Shown here: positions 1-12,343 of the stretch, one piece after another | Position numbering within the stretch: position 1 is the first letter of the stretch | Layout: every line of letters begins with the position of its first letter | From: Pezizomycotina sp. ARF18 | Lineage: Eukaryota; Ascomycota | NCBI GenBank assembly: GCA_002224055.1 | Contig: AZLU01000046.1 | Coordinates: forward strand, 124,001-188,000 | Direction of reading: 5' to 3' | Length of the DNA stretch: 64,000 nt | Translations under genes and position numbers: made by a program | The notes under the pieces: model-generated | Seen by the model: the letters and a program-made list of their open reading frames with translations, nothing else | The model's database searches: none | What the model was told of the DNA's origin: nothing

Positions 1-3000
1 TTGACAATATCTTATTTCATGAAAGCAATAGTATACATGATATTTAGTATAATAAAAAACGCTTATTTTGTTCCCGCATGAGTAGCTTAAGAGTATCATG
101 TAAGTTTTCAACTAGTTCGCGGTATCTTGGATTTCAATTTTTACATGATCAATCACATGTCGCCATTTTGAGTAAATTAATGCTAGGCTCATAAATATCA
201 CGGCTCTGTGCTATAATTTAACGAAGTTTAGAGAATGTTCTACTCTCTAGTTTACTCGACTAACTGTTATAAGTGGAGAATGTTCTGTTAGCGCACGCGA
301 GTCGGTATGTCCTATGAACCTTGCACTGCATATCTTTTAAAGCATCCCTAGTTGCCGGAATCATTCCATGGACCTAATTACCCGACATTGTCTTGCCTGC
401 AATCCATGTTCTAAAGGATCGCTCAAAGCTAATCTTTTTGCTCTAATAGTCCTGGCGTACTTCTTCGGATATGACAAAGCGGCCGCTGTACCCGAACATT
501 AATTGCTCATGAAACATGCTCAGAGGGACGAAAGGAAAAAAACCTTTCGACTTCTTATTTCACTTTAATTCTTGTGGCTTAAGACAACTAGCAATGGTTT
601 ATATAACGACTTAGATCAGGAGCTTCTTGAGACATGCCTTGCGATATTTCGTACCAGGGATATAAGCGCGTCGCGCTTTAAGCTGCAATCGTTCTTGAAA
701 ATTTTGACGATTGAAACAATCTGGTAGCTTACGAAACGAAGTAATTTTCATTAGATGTAGGAGCAGACTTTGAACAATGGGAGCTCATTACTTTATACTT
801 ATCACTACACAGAGCTGTTCTAAGATCTGTTCTAAAGCTGAGCTATTATCCTTTGAGAAGGACAAAAATGCAAACATTATTTATGCCAAAACTGACAAAG
901 ATATTCTAATAAAATACAGACTGGCAGTGTTAGTAGGCCCGTTCTTTAGTGTATCCCTGTCATCTCTTTCTTGGTTCACTTATTGTATAATCCACTTCAT
1001 TGTCTATTCTATCTTTGGAATAGAAATGCTCAGTATATTCTCTTTTTTGTGGCATAATCTTGCTGGAATGATGTACGCCATAGCATTCTCTCTCAGATGA
1101 GTTGTCCGAAGCTTCCATTTCGGGTCCATATACTTCGTTTATATATACAAGTTCGGAACGTCAGCCTCGTAAACCCTGTGAGATATACTTGTCGGCTATA
1201 GCTAAGAATTAAAATTCGTTGACTCAATACTTATAATAATATACCTTTAATGTATCGTTCCGGGAGCCGAGCGAGACGAAATGGCAGTGGCTGTAGGACT
1301 CTATATCTCGTGGTATTGTAAAAGTTTATATGTAACATCCCACTGCGAGCATATCATCCCGGCATCGTTTCGAATACGAATGTGCTGGTACCTTTAATGA
1401 TCTCTAACAATTTGCAGAAGCTCTAAGATATGAAGCATAACGATTTAATACGTCACATATTTTTCCGATTGACACCTCAAGTATATTCGCAAATTCTAAT
1501 GGCTTGGGCGACCTGGTTATCAAATTCCAGGATGCGAGCGTGCAAGCCTTTTATTATACTGGTAAAGTACGTGTCAATAGAATTTAGCGGCTCAACGACC
1601 AGAGATCTAGATACTTTCATAGCTACGTAGATATCAGAATAGTGTTAACTTAGAGGGTTGTGTATATTAGATGAGAATGTGCCCTAGTTCAGCTTTTTAT
1701 AACAAATCTTTAGCAGGCTGCTAGATGACTTTGTTTATATTCACAATATATTAACGACCATTGTGTTTAGATTTGTAGGATCCAGTACTATCTATCGCGC
1801 GAAACACAATGCAAAGAGAAAACTAAAATGCAACAAACGTCCAGTTAGATTTCAGTCTCTGAAAGTCACAAAAAGATAAGAAAAAATCGTGCCAGCCTAT
1901 GATTATGCGTCTTTGTCACCACGTCCGTCCCGTCGCGGCGTTGTTTCCATCCTGACTGCAGGTGCATATCAACGAAGTTAATTGTACGCTGATACCTACC
2001 GTATTGAGTAAAATATCGCCGGGGGTCTGCAAGATACACGAACTTGAAGGAGGCGCAGACCATGCAGCCGGCCTTAGGGGTATAACCAATGTAAGTAATT
2101 ACTCCAAATATATCTTTTTCCCCCAACCTACTCGAAACGTGTTAAGCAGATATTTAGCCAGTGTTCTACTGTGATCCACCTGGAGCCTCAAGCTACACCA
2201 TAGGATGATTGGCCTAGTCGACTACCAATACACTGGCGCGCCAAGGGATGAGAACACCCGAGACAGGACGCGGACGCATGGGGGGGCCGGTGCTTCGCCT
2301 CCACCATCATGATGTACCTTCTGGTTTCTGGTTCTGGACCTCCCGGAACCGCAGATTATAGTATTGTTTATATAGATTCATGCTCTATTGGAAGCAATTT
2401 GCTAAGAGATTCCCTTGGTTTCTTTCTCCAGATGGAGAATCTGCGGCTGAAAGCCTTAGTTTATTGTCAATAATTTTTTTTGGCCTCCCCATTCCGAATA
2501 CACCTTCTCCGCCCGAGGTATTGCACCGAAATTGCGATAAAAAGTTATATAGCAACGTCCTTGCAGAACTTAAAGTTGGTTGTGGAACTGCAGTTGGTTC
2601 CAGGATGCACAGTACATACATTATATGCATGTTGATATATGTGGAGTGGTCTTATAATCTGCTCATAGTTGTTGTTGCAATCTGTTCCTGCAAGCCTCAA
2701 ATTAGGCGATATATAGAAAGATATAAATGTACGAATATCCCGAGTAAAGAGCACAGAGGCCCCTCAAGAACAACGTTCTAGATGAATATTTGTCTTGGAG
2801 AGATATTCTATATCCTACCGTATTAGTATGGAACTAAGATTCTCTATGAACTCGAAGAATAGAAATTAACCTGTAAAACAGTTGAACAAGACTTTGTCGT
2901 ATACATCTGATAATTCAGTATACGTTAAGAACGACTGATATCAAACAATTATTACAATTCGCTCCGCCAGGTGCGTGAGTTTTGCCAATACAAATCAACA

Positions 3001-3003
3001 ACG
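1..3003. other. Gene-free left flank
   Basis: Nothing recognisable on either strand. Open frames are short (at most about 130 codons), overlap each other on opposite strands and show no family motif or splice pattern. The DNA is moderately AT-rich and has few long homopolymer runs, like the 22.4-28.7 kb stretch. Old decayed repeat DNA is possible, but no ends or coding remnants can be named. Confidence 0.5.
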
Positions 3004-3902
3004 ATGGCGTCGAATCCTCCTTATCCGCAAAACACACCGAACACTCCGTATCCGCAAGGTTCAACGGATCACGTACTATATCCAGAGAATTCGATGAACC
3101 CCCGTACCCGCCAAGCTCATCGAACTCTCCGTATCCTCAACCAGTCTCGAACTCACCTTACCCGCAGCCAGTATCAAACTCGCCGTATCCGCAACCAGTC
3201 TCAAACTCACCGTACCCGCAACCAGTACCGAATGCACCGTACCCGCAACCCGTCGCCGGCCCGCCTCCCAGCTCACACTGGCAGCCCATCGCTCACCAGC
3301 CAGCGGCGCACATCGGGTATCACGAATACAACATCGACCCGTCACCTCCGCGGTACAGTACCCACCGACTGAACCGCAGCCTCAATCGCGATACCACTCG
3401 CCGCGTCGGCACTGATAACGACGCCTCCGCCGGCTCATAAGCCTATGATTGCTCATCCGCCTACCAACAACGACGACGAGAACCGGCCGGATTTACCGCC
3501 CCGCCGACCAACAGCAAAAGCACCGACGATAGAAACGGAAGAACACAGGCCGCAGTTACCGCGCGAACCGGAGTCTTACGACGCGAAGCACCCGCAGTTA
3601 AAAGCGAAGATAAAGATAAGAATAAGAAGAAAAAGAAGGACGGCGTGGGTAGGGAGAGGGACGATTCGTTCGCGCTGAAGGTTGCGATAATGGACGTTTG
3701 GTCGGACTGTGTGGATTTGCTATGCCAATGCTGCTGTGCTGTACTTGTCACTCCTGCGGCCGTTAGCGGCGGACATGTTTTGAGAACTAGCGGTGGAGGT
3801 GGGGGTACGGGGGGTAGCGGTGGGCATAGTGGGAGCGGGAATGGGTGTTGCTGCTGCTGCTGTTGCGATTGTGGACCGGAGGGTGCGATTGCGGGCCTAT
3901 AG
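3004..3902 (+). CDS. Pro-rich PYPQPVSNS-repeat protein with Cys-rich C-terminus
   Basis: I do not recognise a family. The chosen start (MASNPPYPQ) opens a Pro/Tyr/Gln-rich region. Several tandem copies of the nonapeptide PYPQPVSNS follow, then a His/Pro/Arg-rich linker (for example YPPTEPQPQSRYHSPRR). Next come a charged stretch (NNDDENRPDLPPRRP), a Lys-rich block and a C-terminal part with CVDLLCQCCCAVL, a Gly-rich spacer and a run of seven Cys before DCGPEGAIAGL. Such Cys-rich ends in small Pro-rich eukaryotic proteins are often palmitoylated membrane anchors; that is inference here. The reading moves between frames at about 3,095, 3,360, 3,415 and 3,600, with coding character on both sides each time. 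This fits missing single bases like those in neighbouring genes, though a small intron cannot be excluded. It converges on the RBM42-like gene. Confidence 0.6.
3118..3255 (+). repeat. 27-bp coding minisatellite (PYPQPVSNS units)
   Basis: About five head-to-tail 27-bp units encode the nonapeptide PYPQPVSNS or close variants. Units differ mainly at third positions (cct/ccg, tac/tat, cag/caa), so the peptide is kept while the DNA drifts. The last unit ends in PNAPYPQPVAG. Confidence 0.8.
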
Positions 3903-4399
3903 ACTGTTGCCCGTAGTACCTTTCATATCTTTTTTCTGGGAAGGGGAGGGAATGAAGTTAATGGATGATGGAAACCACTCGTTTTTGGTTTGGGGAGATG
4001 TTATAAGGGGCTTGTGACGATCGTTAAATGGGGGGGGGGGGGTTCTCAGGCGTTAATTGGAGTTTTTCTTTTTTTCCCCCCTTCTTTCAAAGAGTCGAGG
4101 ACTTATTCTTTGTAATGCTCAAGTCTATTGTACAAATTATAATTTGGTTTTTTGTAATTATTCGACCGAATGATCATCTATCCTCTGCTCCGCGACAAGT
4201 AGAAGAAAGAAACAGAACAAATAAGGGCTTTCTCTTAACAAAGCAGCTGGTGATAAACATGGCGAGATAAAGCAGTGATGATGCTTGTAAACATGAAGAA
4301 CGAATGAAACAGTTAAGATTAAAACATAACGACCGCCAATTGAAGTAGAAAAAAAAAAAAAAAAACGCAATGGAATCACAAACACCAAAACACGACTGA
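3903..4399. other. Intergenic, convergent 3' ends
   Basis: Lies between two convergent genes and probably holds both 3' UTRs. It contains a G run near 4,030, pyrimidine tracts at 4,065-4,090 and an A run of about 17 near 4,350. No further gene is seen. Confidence 0.5.
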
Positions 4400-5754
4400 T
4401 GTATAATTCACCCCAGAAGCTTCGGTCCCTTATCTTTCTTCTTAACGCCGTCTCCGCTTTTCTTTCCAGCATGCCATTACCACCCATACCATTATTGTCC
4501 TTATTTTTATTCTTATTCTTGTTCTTATTCTTCTTGTTCAGCGACGTCGCTTTAATCTCGGTCGTGCTTTCCTCAGCAGGACTGGATGACTGCCGATGTA
4601 TTTCCCTGCATCTCCTTCGCGGCGCGGAAATAATCGTCACCGTCTTCGAACGCGACGAAGCCGTACCCTTTGCTCTTTGTCGTCCTCTTGTCCGGATAAC
4701 CCTGGCTTTAGAGACAGAAGGGTACGGCCGCAAAAGCCTTGAGGAGCGAATCGTCGGTGACTTCACCGGCCAAATTCCCGACGAAGAGACGGAAATGCGC
4801 GGGGTTCCATTCCAGCAGCGTGTCGTCGTCCAGGACTGCCCACCACCAGAGCGCTTGACCGTCGCGTTTGGTTTCGGTTTCGGTGCCCCGGTCTCCGGCG
4901 GAGTGGAGCCGTCGGCTGTCGTAGCAGCGTTGGGATCGTACGGCCCGATCGGACCAGCCGCACCGGCAGCGCCCGCGGGGTTAGTCGCAGCCGCAGCTGC
5001 GAGGGTAGCGCGCTTCGCCGGATCGTAGATGGACTGCTGCTCCGCTATCTGCGCTTCGAGTTCGGGGTCCAGGCCAGAGTGTACTGGTTGTGCCTATTAT
5101 AGCCTCCGCGGTTCTGGCCGTGATGTTGCTGCTGATGCTGCTGATGCTGATGCTGATCGTAGCCATGTCCCGTTCCAGCACTGTTGTAGCCCGTCGGACC
5201 GTAACCCGCGGATGCTGGTAACCGTGGTGTTGTTGTTGTTGTTGTTGTGTTGTTGTTGTTGTGTCTGATGATGCGGCTGGTGGTGTGGTTGCTGTTGCGC
5301 GTGGTGTTGTTGCGGTTGCGCCTGCGCCTGTTGCTGTTGGGGCTGCTGCTGGTAATTGGGGTTCACCGTTGGCGCACCGGCGTAGGTGTGTGAATAGGAG
5401 AGGTACGGCTGTTTCGAGAAACTAGCGGCAGCGGCAGCGGGCTTCTGGCGGCGTAGCACCCACGCCAGGCGCTGCTGCGCTTTGTGGACCCGAGCCGCAT
5501 ACGTTGCGCTATACGTAAGTTGGGCTGACCCGCACCAGGCGCACCGGGTAAAACCTGTGTTCCAGGAGCGGCGGCCGGAGTAGCGACCTGCCTTGGCCTG
5601 AAGCCGGAGAAGAGAGATGAAGCGGAGGAGACGGCGGCGGCGGCGGATTTGCCGGTGGTGGTTGCAGTGGGGGTTGTCGTCGGCGGCTGATGGATGCTGG
5701 AGGCGGCCGTGGCGGTAAGCGCTTGTGCCAGTGCCTGAGCGGAGGGTATGACAT
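4400..5754 (-). CDS. RBM42-like RNA-binding protein (one C-terminal RRM)
   Basis: Likely a spliceosome-associated or mRNA-binding protein of the RBM42 family. In order it shows an Ala/Thr/Pro-rich N-terminus (starting MSYPP), a Gln/His/Asn-rich low-complexity stretch (about 5,100-5,450), a YTLAPDPELEAQIAEQQ-like segment, an Ala/Gly/Pro linker and a C-terminal RRM. The segment before the RRM reads RSGGGQSW, then DDTLLEWNP. The RRM has RNP2-like FVGNLAGEV-type and RNP1-like KGYGFVAFED sequences, then YFRAAKEMQGKYIGSHPV, diagnostic of RBM42 relatives. A Lys/Asn repeat tail follows. Conserved segments lie in different frames, so several single-base losses are inferred (for example near 4,680, 4,760, 4,800, 5,040 and 5,200). 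The start at 5,754 is a best guess; a Ser-rich open frame continues upstream to about 6,090 and may be 5' UTR or an extra exon. The exact stop near 4,400 is uncertain. Confidence 0.82.
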
Positions 5755-7499
5755 TACCAGTACTCGCGCCTTTGTCACAAGGCTATAATCCTTGAAACTA
5801 TTCTGGGATCTTCTCGAAAGAGATTCGTTAGATGCGTTAGATGGTCGTTGATGAAGCGACGGTTGACGATTCACTTTTCTAGGATGATCTTGGATGGTAA
5901 GTGGCGAGTTCACAACTGATGGTGTCCGAAAATAATAGGAGAGGCTTTTCTTTTTGTTACTACTTTTCTTTTTTGTTGTTCCTTTAAAAATTTCTTCATT
6001 CGGAACAAACCCTGAATCATAAAATACTGACTCATGACAGAAACTACGCGAACAGAAGAAAAAGCGGTAAATTACGTCATACGTCAGAGTCAATCACGTG
6101 ATGGTACAAAGCTCGAATGGAAAAAAGCAATTATACAAGCACGTGAGCAGTTTTTATCGTTCCTCATGAAACTCCCAAAGCTAAGCTTCATTCTATCCTC
6201 TTCTTTCCCTGCTAACAATAGGGAGAGACAAAAGCGCTCAATGGACTGGACAAAGGTCGTATATATGATACATTCAGGACTCCGCATGGTTCTCTTTTCT
6301 TACTTTCTTTGCTTTTCTGAGAGAAACAGCACTAAACAGAGCTAGTGGAAGCTATGCCTTGGAGCATGAGCTGTTTAAACGGTCTACGAGGCAGCAATAT
6401 TTTTACGAGGCGTCGCTTACTCTTCTCTTACACATATAGAGTGCCCAGGAATTTTCGATGCGAGGTCCGACATATCCGGTCAGAGATAGATGGGGTTCCA
6501 ACTTATATCATTAGCTTTCTTTGCATTACGGAAGAATTGGGTGAGCTACGTATGCCTGGCATGGGCTTCCGTGGTCCCGCTGATTCGTGGGGGGTTTAAG
6601 ATATTAGCTAGAGAAAGAGGGAATTATTTGTAAACATTTATGTTAGCTCATGCCGGTAGTTTATGTAAAGGGACGTCGAATGCGAACGATGGGACATACA
6701 TCGATCAGAAATGAGTATAATCCTACCCGGTGCGGAGATCCACCGCGTAAAAGTCCGTATCATGTCCTTTTCTCTTTTGCCAAATTCTGCCTTCTCGGTG
6801 GCCCATCTCGGGAAAGCGTCGTAACGAAGGTCTCGTTGATTGGAAATCCACCGAAAAATAGCTATACGAAGTCGAAGGTAAGGTAGATAGAGCTCTCAAG
6901 CTATGTACCGAGAAACCCGTACTTGGCAAAAGGCGGAAACCACGCAAGGTGTCTGGAGCTTTATCCACCCCAAAGCTTCGAAAGCGCTTCGGATCGAGCC
7001 AAAGCCGTGAGAATAGAGTGGAAACAGGTAATGATAGTCGTAGTTCATATGCAGTTAATATGGATGAATGTACGGAAACTTCAATTGAGAGCCTTCTTAC
7101 ATATTTTTTTTTTCGGTATTTTTCATCAACTTTTATGATTTCGTATAGATGAAAATGTCTTATATAGTACTACTCTATTAAGCCTTTTTGCATTAATTGC
7201 TCCAAGTATATGAGATAACAGGGAGGAGGAGAGTTCTCTCTCTATGGCCCGGGTGCAATTGCATGTCAACGTAAGTCGAGTAAGTAGACGGACTTGATTT
7301 AGTAGGAAGCTCTCGACACCACCGAATTTAATTGTTCTTACTTTATTTTTTATTTTTTTTTATTATTTTTTATTTCCAGCGGTATATTTAGCCCTCTTCA
7401 CCCACCATTGCCTAAAACCAAAAAAAAAAAAACTAAAATAATAATAGTTATATAATATTTCCCCCTACTAGTAGTTAGCAGCAAGCAGCAGTAGTAGTA
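5755..7499. other. Divergent intergenic region
   Basis: Separates the minus-strand RBM42-like gene from gnd1 and should hold both promoters. The first 340 bases may be RBM42 5' leader. The rest has only short unconvincing open frames. A CACGTG E-box lies near 6,140 and a poly-A run near 7,421. Confidence 0.45.
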
Positions 7500-7685
7500 T
7501 TTATTTCTCCCTCATCACCCTCGAAAAAAATTCTCTCCCCCCCCCATCGCTTCTCAACTCTCTCTCCAAAAGATCTTCATCATCTTTCCTGAGGACGAAA
7601 TCCATTCTATAAATACCAATTCCTCGCTGCTCATTGTTCAAACCGATCCCCCTTCCAAGTAGATCTTCGCTTCGATTCTAGCATC
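7500..7685 (+). promoter_or_regulatory. gnd1 core promoter and CT-rich leader
   Basis: A pyrimidine-rich stretch (CTCTCCC and CTCTCTCC blocks, about 7,500-7,570) is followed by a TATA-like CTATAAATA at about 7,606-7,614, roughly 75 bases before the ATG. CT-rich leaders next to the start are typical of highly expressed fungal housekeeping genes; the function is inferred from position. Confidence 0.5.
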
Positions 7686-10109
7686 ATGTCTGACCAGGCT
7701 GTGTAAGTTTTTATCCCTCCCGAGATCGAGAGACAGAGGAGTTGGCTTCTTTCCCAGTGAAAGTTGCGATCCCCAGAACCCTAAAGTCAAGCAAAAGCGA
7801 ACCCTACAGTTCTTTCCTCGCACTTTCCACCAAAGCTATCACCATGATTGGAGATCGTTAAAGCTGACCATTGATTTGGACGTCGACTTCGGGCGATACT
7901 TCCGGGTTCACTCGACTCTCCCAGTGGCGTTTGTACCCCTCAATTTGCTCCTTCAGAACCAAGCCGTCGGGACTTTGTCTCAATTCTGCTAGCTTTCGTA
8001 TGCATAGCGCCTGTTTCTGCTATTCAATTGCAGATAAATTATATATATTAATTCCTTTTCAGTATTTCTTCCGGGAAAATGAATCTTTATTCTTTGGCTC
8101 CTGTTTAAAGGAGAATTGATATCTGTGAAGCCATATTACAGGATGAGAAAGAGCCGGAGAGAAAAAAAAAAATTTTTTTTTTGTTTTTTTTTTTTGTTTT
8201 TACTGCTTTCTGATTAGGTGCACTACAAAATGGGAATTTCAGCGCACTTCACTGTCTTCCAGCAGGATATGGAGTGTCTCTTCGCAAGTGTGCTAACAAA
8301 TGCGGATAGATTTCGGCCTCATCGGTCTTGCTGTCATGGGACAGGTTTGTGGAGCTCTGCAAGATTCCAAAATTCTCTATTCCTAGAAACCGAGCTAACA
8401 AAACACTAGAACTTGATCCTGAACGGAGCCGATCACGGTAAACCCCTAACGCAATCTCTGACATCATTGTCTTACGTGCTCCTCGTGCTGATATATATTG
8501 TAGGATTCACCGTCGTTGCTTTCAACCGTACCGTTGAGAAGGTCGACAAATTTTTAGAAAATGAGGCGAAAGGTAAAAAGCCCCGGGCAAAATATTCTTG
8601 AGATCCTGTTCTGTATTTCAAGCCAAACCTAGAAATGTGCTAACAGAGTTGCAGGAAAATCTATCGTTGGCGCGCATTCTATCCAGGAGCTCGTTGCCAA
8701 GCTAAAGAAGCCACGCCGTATAATGCTTCTCGTCAAGGCCGGTTCTGCTGTCGATGATTTCATTGAAGCCCTCCTACCATTCCTCGATCAAGGTGATATC
8801 ATCATCGACGGTGGTAACTCCCACTTTCCCGACTCGAACCGCAGGGCCAAATATCTCAGGAGAAAGGCATTCGGTTCGTGGTACCGGTGTTTCCGGCGGA
8901 GAAGAAGGTGCCAGGTACGGCCCTTCGCTTATGCCGGTGGTAACGAGAGGCTTGGCCATACCTTAAGGACATCTTCCAGAGCATTGCCGCCAAGAGTGAC
9001 GGCGAACCGTGCTGTGACTGGGTCGGTGACGAAGGTGCTGGCCACTTCGTCAAGATGGTGCACAACGGTATCGAGTATGGTGATATGCAGCTGATTTGCG
9101 AGGTAAGTAAATCTTTGACCTTTGTTTTTGTTTGAATATATAGCTAAAAAGGCGAATTTTCCCAACTACATTAGGCCTATGATATCATGAAACGTGGTCT
9201 GGGACTGAGCAACAAGGAGATTGGAGACGTCTTCACAAAGTGGAACAAGGGCGTTCTGGACTCATTCTTATCGAAATTACCCGCGACATTCTCTACTACA
9301 ACGACCCTCAGGACAACACACCGCTTCTCGACAAGATCTGGACTCTGCTGGCCAGAAGGGTACCGGAAAATGGACGGCAATCAATGCCCTTGATCTCGGC
9401 ATGCCTGTCACCCTTATCGGCGAGGCTGTTTTCTCCAGATGTCTCTCCTCGATCAAGGAGGAGCGTATTCGTGCCAGCAAGCCCTCAGCGGACCCGAGAT
9501 CCCACCGTACGCCGGCGACAAGCAAGAGGCCATCGATGACCTCGAACAGGCTCTGTACGCATCTAAGATCATCTCCTACGCTCAGGGTTTCATGCTCATG
9601 AGAGAAGCTGCCAAGGAGTACAAGTGGAAGCTCAACAACCCATCGATCGCCCTCATGTGGCGTGGCGGTTGCATCATCGCTCGGTCTTCCTGAAGGATAT
9701 CACCTCGGCCTTCCGGAGAAGCCTGACCTTGAGAACCTGCTGTTCAACAAGTTCTTCAACGACGCCATCAACAAGGCCAACCTGGCTGGAGAAGGAGTGT
9801 GGCCAAGGGTGTTGAGTGGGGTATCCGACACCGTGCTTCAGCACCGCTCTCGCCTTCTATGATGGTTACAGGACCGAGAAGCTGCCTGCTAACCTCCTCC
9901 AGGCCCAGAGAGATTACTTCGGTATGCAATATTCCCTCTTGACTTTTCTTGTGTCTTCTGCTGACAGGTTTTGCCCTTTGTATTACAGGTGCCCATACCT
10001 TCCGCGTCCTCCCCGAGTGCGCCAGCGACACCCTCCCGAAGGGGCAAGATATTCACATTAACTGGACCGGCAGGGGAGCAATGTCAGCGCATCCACTTAT
10101 CTTGCTTAG
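7686..10109 (+). CDS. gnd1: 6-phosphogluconate dehydrogenase, decarboxylating
   Basis: Cytosolic NADP-dependent enzyme that converts 6-phosphogluconate to ribulose 5-phosphate plus CO2 and NADPH in the oxidative pentose phosphate pathway. Exons read MSDQAV, then [11 protein letters not shown] (Rossmann glycine motif), [10 protein letters not shown] and [16 protein letters not shown]. The substrate and catalytic segments are [71 protein letters not shown] and [11 protein letters not shown]. The end is FRVLPE then [10 protein letters not shown] and STYLA-stop. Inferred introns are 7,703-8,309 (unusually long), 8,345-8,409, 8,438-8,503, 8,573-8,654, 9,103-9,174 and 9,922-9,988. Single missing bases are apparent near 8,860, 8,882, 8,937, 8,950, 9,270, 9,345, 9,680, 9,790 and 10,075, mostly at short same-base runs. 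Every catalytic motif survives, so the gene is probably intact in the organism. Confidence 0.95.
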
Positions 10110-12122
10110 GAAAATGTGTATATCGCTTTGTTTGAAATGGGGCTGTCTTATGATTTATGCGTAACGGTCAAAAACAAAAGAAGAATAAGCAAAATATCGT
10201 ACAAAAGAACAAAAAAAAAAAGTTTAATGATTCCCCATGTTTATCCGAAATCGTCTTGTTTTACTTGAGGGGAAAGAAACACAGATCGAGAGAAGTGGGA
10301 GATTTGATTATAACACTGGCTAAGTAGATGAGGATAAGCTACTTGAAGCTTAAGCTCTAGGCGCTTACGCTTTTGTGCAATTGGATATACAAAAACTTGA
10401 CACTCTATTGTTTGTTTTATGACGTTAAGTCTCCACGCTCTTATGCTCTTCTCTGTGATACGAGACTTCAATCGCTAAGCCGAGATGAAGCTAGAACACT
10501 CTTGACCACGCGTATCTTCACTCTCTACCTATTCATACTACCGATGTTTACATTGCCGACTCCCGCTCTCCTAATCAAAAAAATAAAAAGCTCAATAAAG
10601 GAAGAGGAGTGTGACTATTACGTGGACTTCGTCCGAGCTTTTACGTCTCGCAGATTCTATCTCCTTAAATGTCTCCGCTCTTCGAAACTCTAGCTCCGAC
10701 TACATCGAGTCATGATTATAATTCGTCCCACGTGCTTCTTTTCTTTTTTTTGCCTTGGCTACAAATCGAGCTTTGGCGCTTCTGGGATGATGGGAGAAGT
10801 GATACTAGTTAATTATTTATCATTGCAATAATCGGATGAAACATACTTAAGTATTAAAGGCTAAGGATCTAGAAAAAAAAAAGCCTACGCTATATTGGCG
10901 TTAGATATTTCATGTTCTAAATTTCTCATATCGGTCGACTGGCCTGATCCTCGGACTGTAGCTTCATAAGCCCGTAAATACTTGGAAAAGCGCCGCGATA
11001 TATCTATCTATGCCGTAGTAAAAAGTTTAAGGCTGTCCGTTTTTAAGTGGGCGAAAAATATATCATGGTCTGAAAGTTTCCCCCTCTTGATGTCTCTATC
11101 GTCCTTCCGGAAACAAACTTGGACTGTCTGCGATAAACATCACAAGGTTTCCAGTTCTGGGCTCTCTCTTTTCTTATTGTATGAAGGCCATGAATTCTGT
11201 GCCTTGATTGAGCATACGTGCCCCTGCATGAGTGGAGCTTTTTTTATCTTCCATTCATGATATGTAATCTTAATATGATCGTAGATCACGATATTCTTAG
11301 TACGTTTTCTTATTGTGCTGTGCTCGGCATAGGCGCACACGCGTGTAGATATTTTCGAATCTTTCGTTGAGAGTATTTTGAAATATCCATGTCCGTGGTT
11401 AATCTCGGTTCTCAGGGATGCTTCCATTATCGGACGCTACTTGGAGATCTAAAGAGCTAACCTATCTTGACAACTGACGAACGGAGTTGGAACGGCGACA
11501 GATTGCAGCATTTAATATACCGATTGCATTTCCCCCTTCTTTTCAATCAGCTTTTGGATAAGGGGACATGAAGGCGTTCCGTGGCGTTCAAGGGCGTTCG
11601 CTTGGACGTTTTATAAAGCGATTAACCGCCTGGCGAGCTTGCGTTTAAAATTGGGGCTTATTTAATGGCGCTGGCCAAGACGCCACTGTGTATTGTCGAC
11701 GGCGTCCGCCACCTCTCTAGCCCTTTCTAATTTTTTTTCTTTTAATTTTTTTTTTATCTCTGCATGTCCACCAACGTCGGCACTTCATAACTGCCGTCCT
11801 AGCTTTCATACTCTGCAAAGCTAGAGCTTATGGACCACTAGCGAGCTCCATTCCATCCTCCACCATGGTCCATCACGACTCGTCGACCACCCTATTATCC
11901 CGAGATGTTCCAGTAGCGTCGGTCAGGAGATTGCCTTAATCAAATCATAAAATGACTGCGGGGCCCATGAATGAGGGTGGCTTTAGGTGGTGGGGTTTCG
12001 TGCTTCTGATTTATGAAGCCATCCTTGGCTCTTATGATGGACGTTCAAAGCCTGGATGGCGTGGAGTTGTGCGATATATCGATGTACGGTGGAATTACCA
12101 GGCAGATTTGGACCTGACGGTT
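10110..12122. other. Intergenic; a short GGCGTTC-type repeat
   Basis: Holds the gnd1 3' UTR and upstream sequence of the secreted-protein gene. No gene is supported; open frames are short and conflicting. At 11,570-11,615 a short motif of the form GGCGTTC recurs about three to four times at roughly 12-base spacing, a possible regulator-binding cluster or local duplication. Poly-T/A runs lie near 11,720-11,755. Confidence 0.45.
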
Positions 12123-12343
12123 CTGAAAGCTCGACCAAGGGACCTTTCTCTCTCTCTGTACAAGGGTCCAGCTATAAATTCAGCTTCATCCTGTCTTCGA
12201 AGGAGAACGAGATATCGCAAAACATTGATGCGCACACCACTCGCTTGTCCTTTTATATCGTCGTTGTTAAACGATTTCCCATTCTTTATATAAAAAAAAA
12301 AAATATCCTCGATCATTAGCACTCTCTTCTCAATCCTTTGAGC
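12123..12343 (+). promoter_or_regulatory. Putative promoter of the secreted-protein gene
   Basis: A CT repeat (TCTCTCTCTC near 12,148) is followed by TATAAAT at 12,173 and a second TATATAAA with an A run at 12,285-12,302. The likely ATG is at 12,344. Assignment is by position and motif only. Confidence 0.35.

Noticed and set aside
7686-10109. gnd1 as a pseudogene because of frame breaks
   Set aside because: All catalytic motifs, splice sites and the C-terminus are conserved. Breaks are single missing bases of the same kind as in every other gene here.
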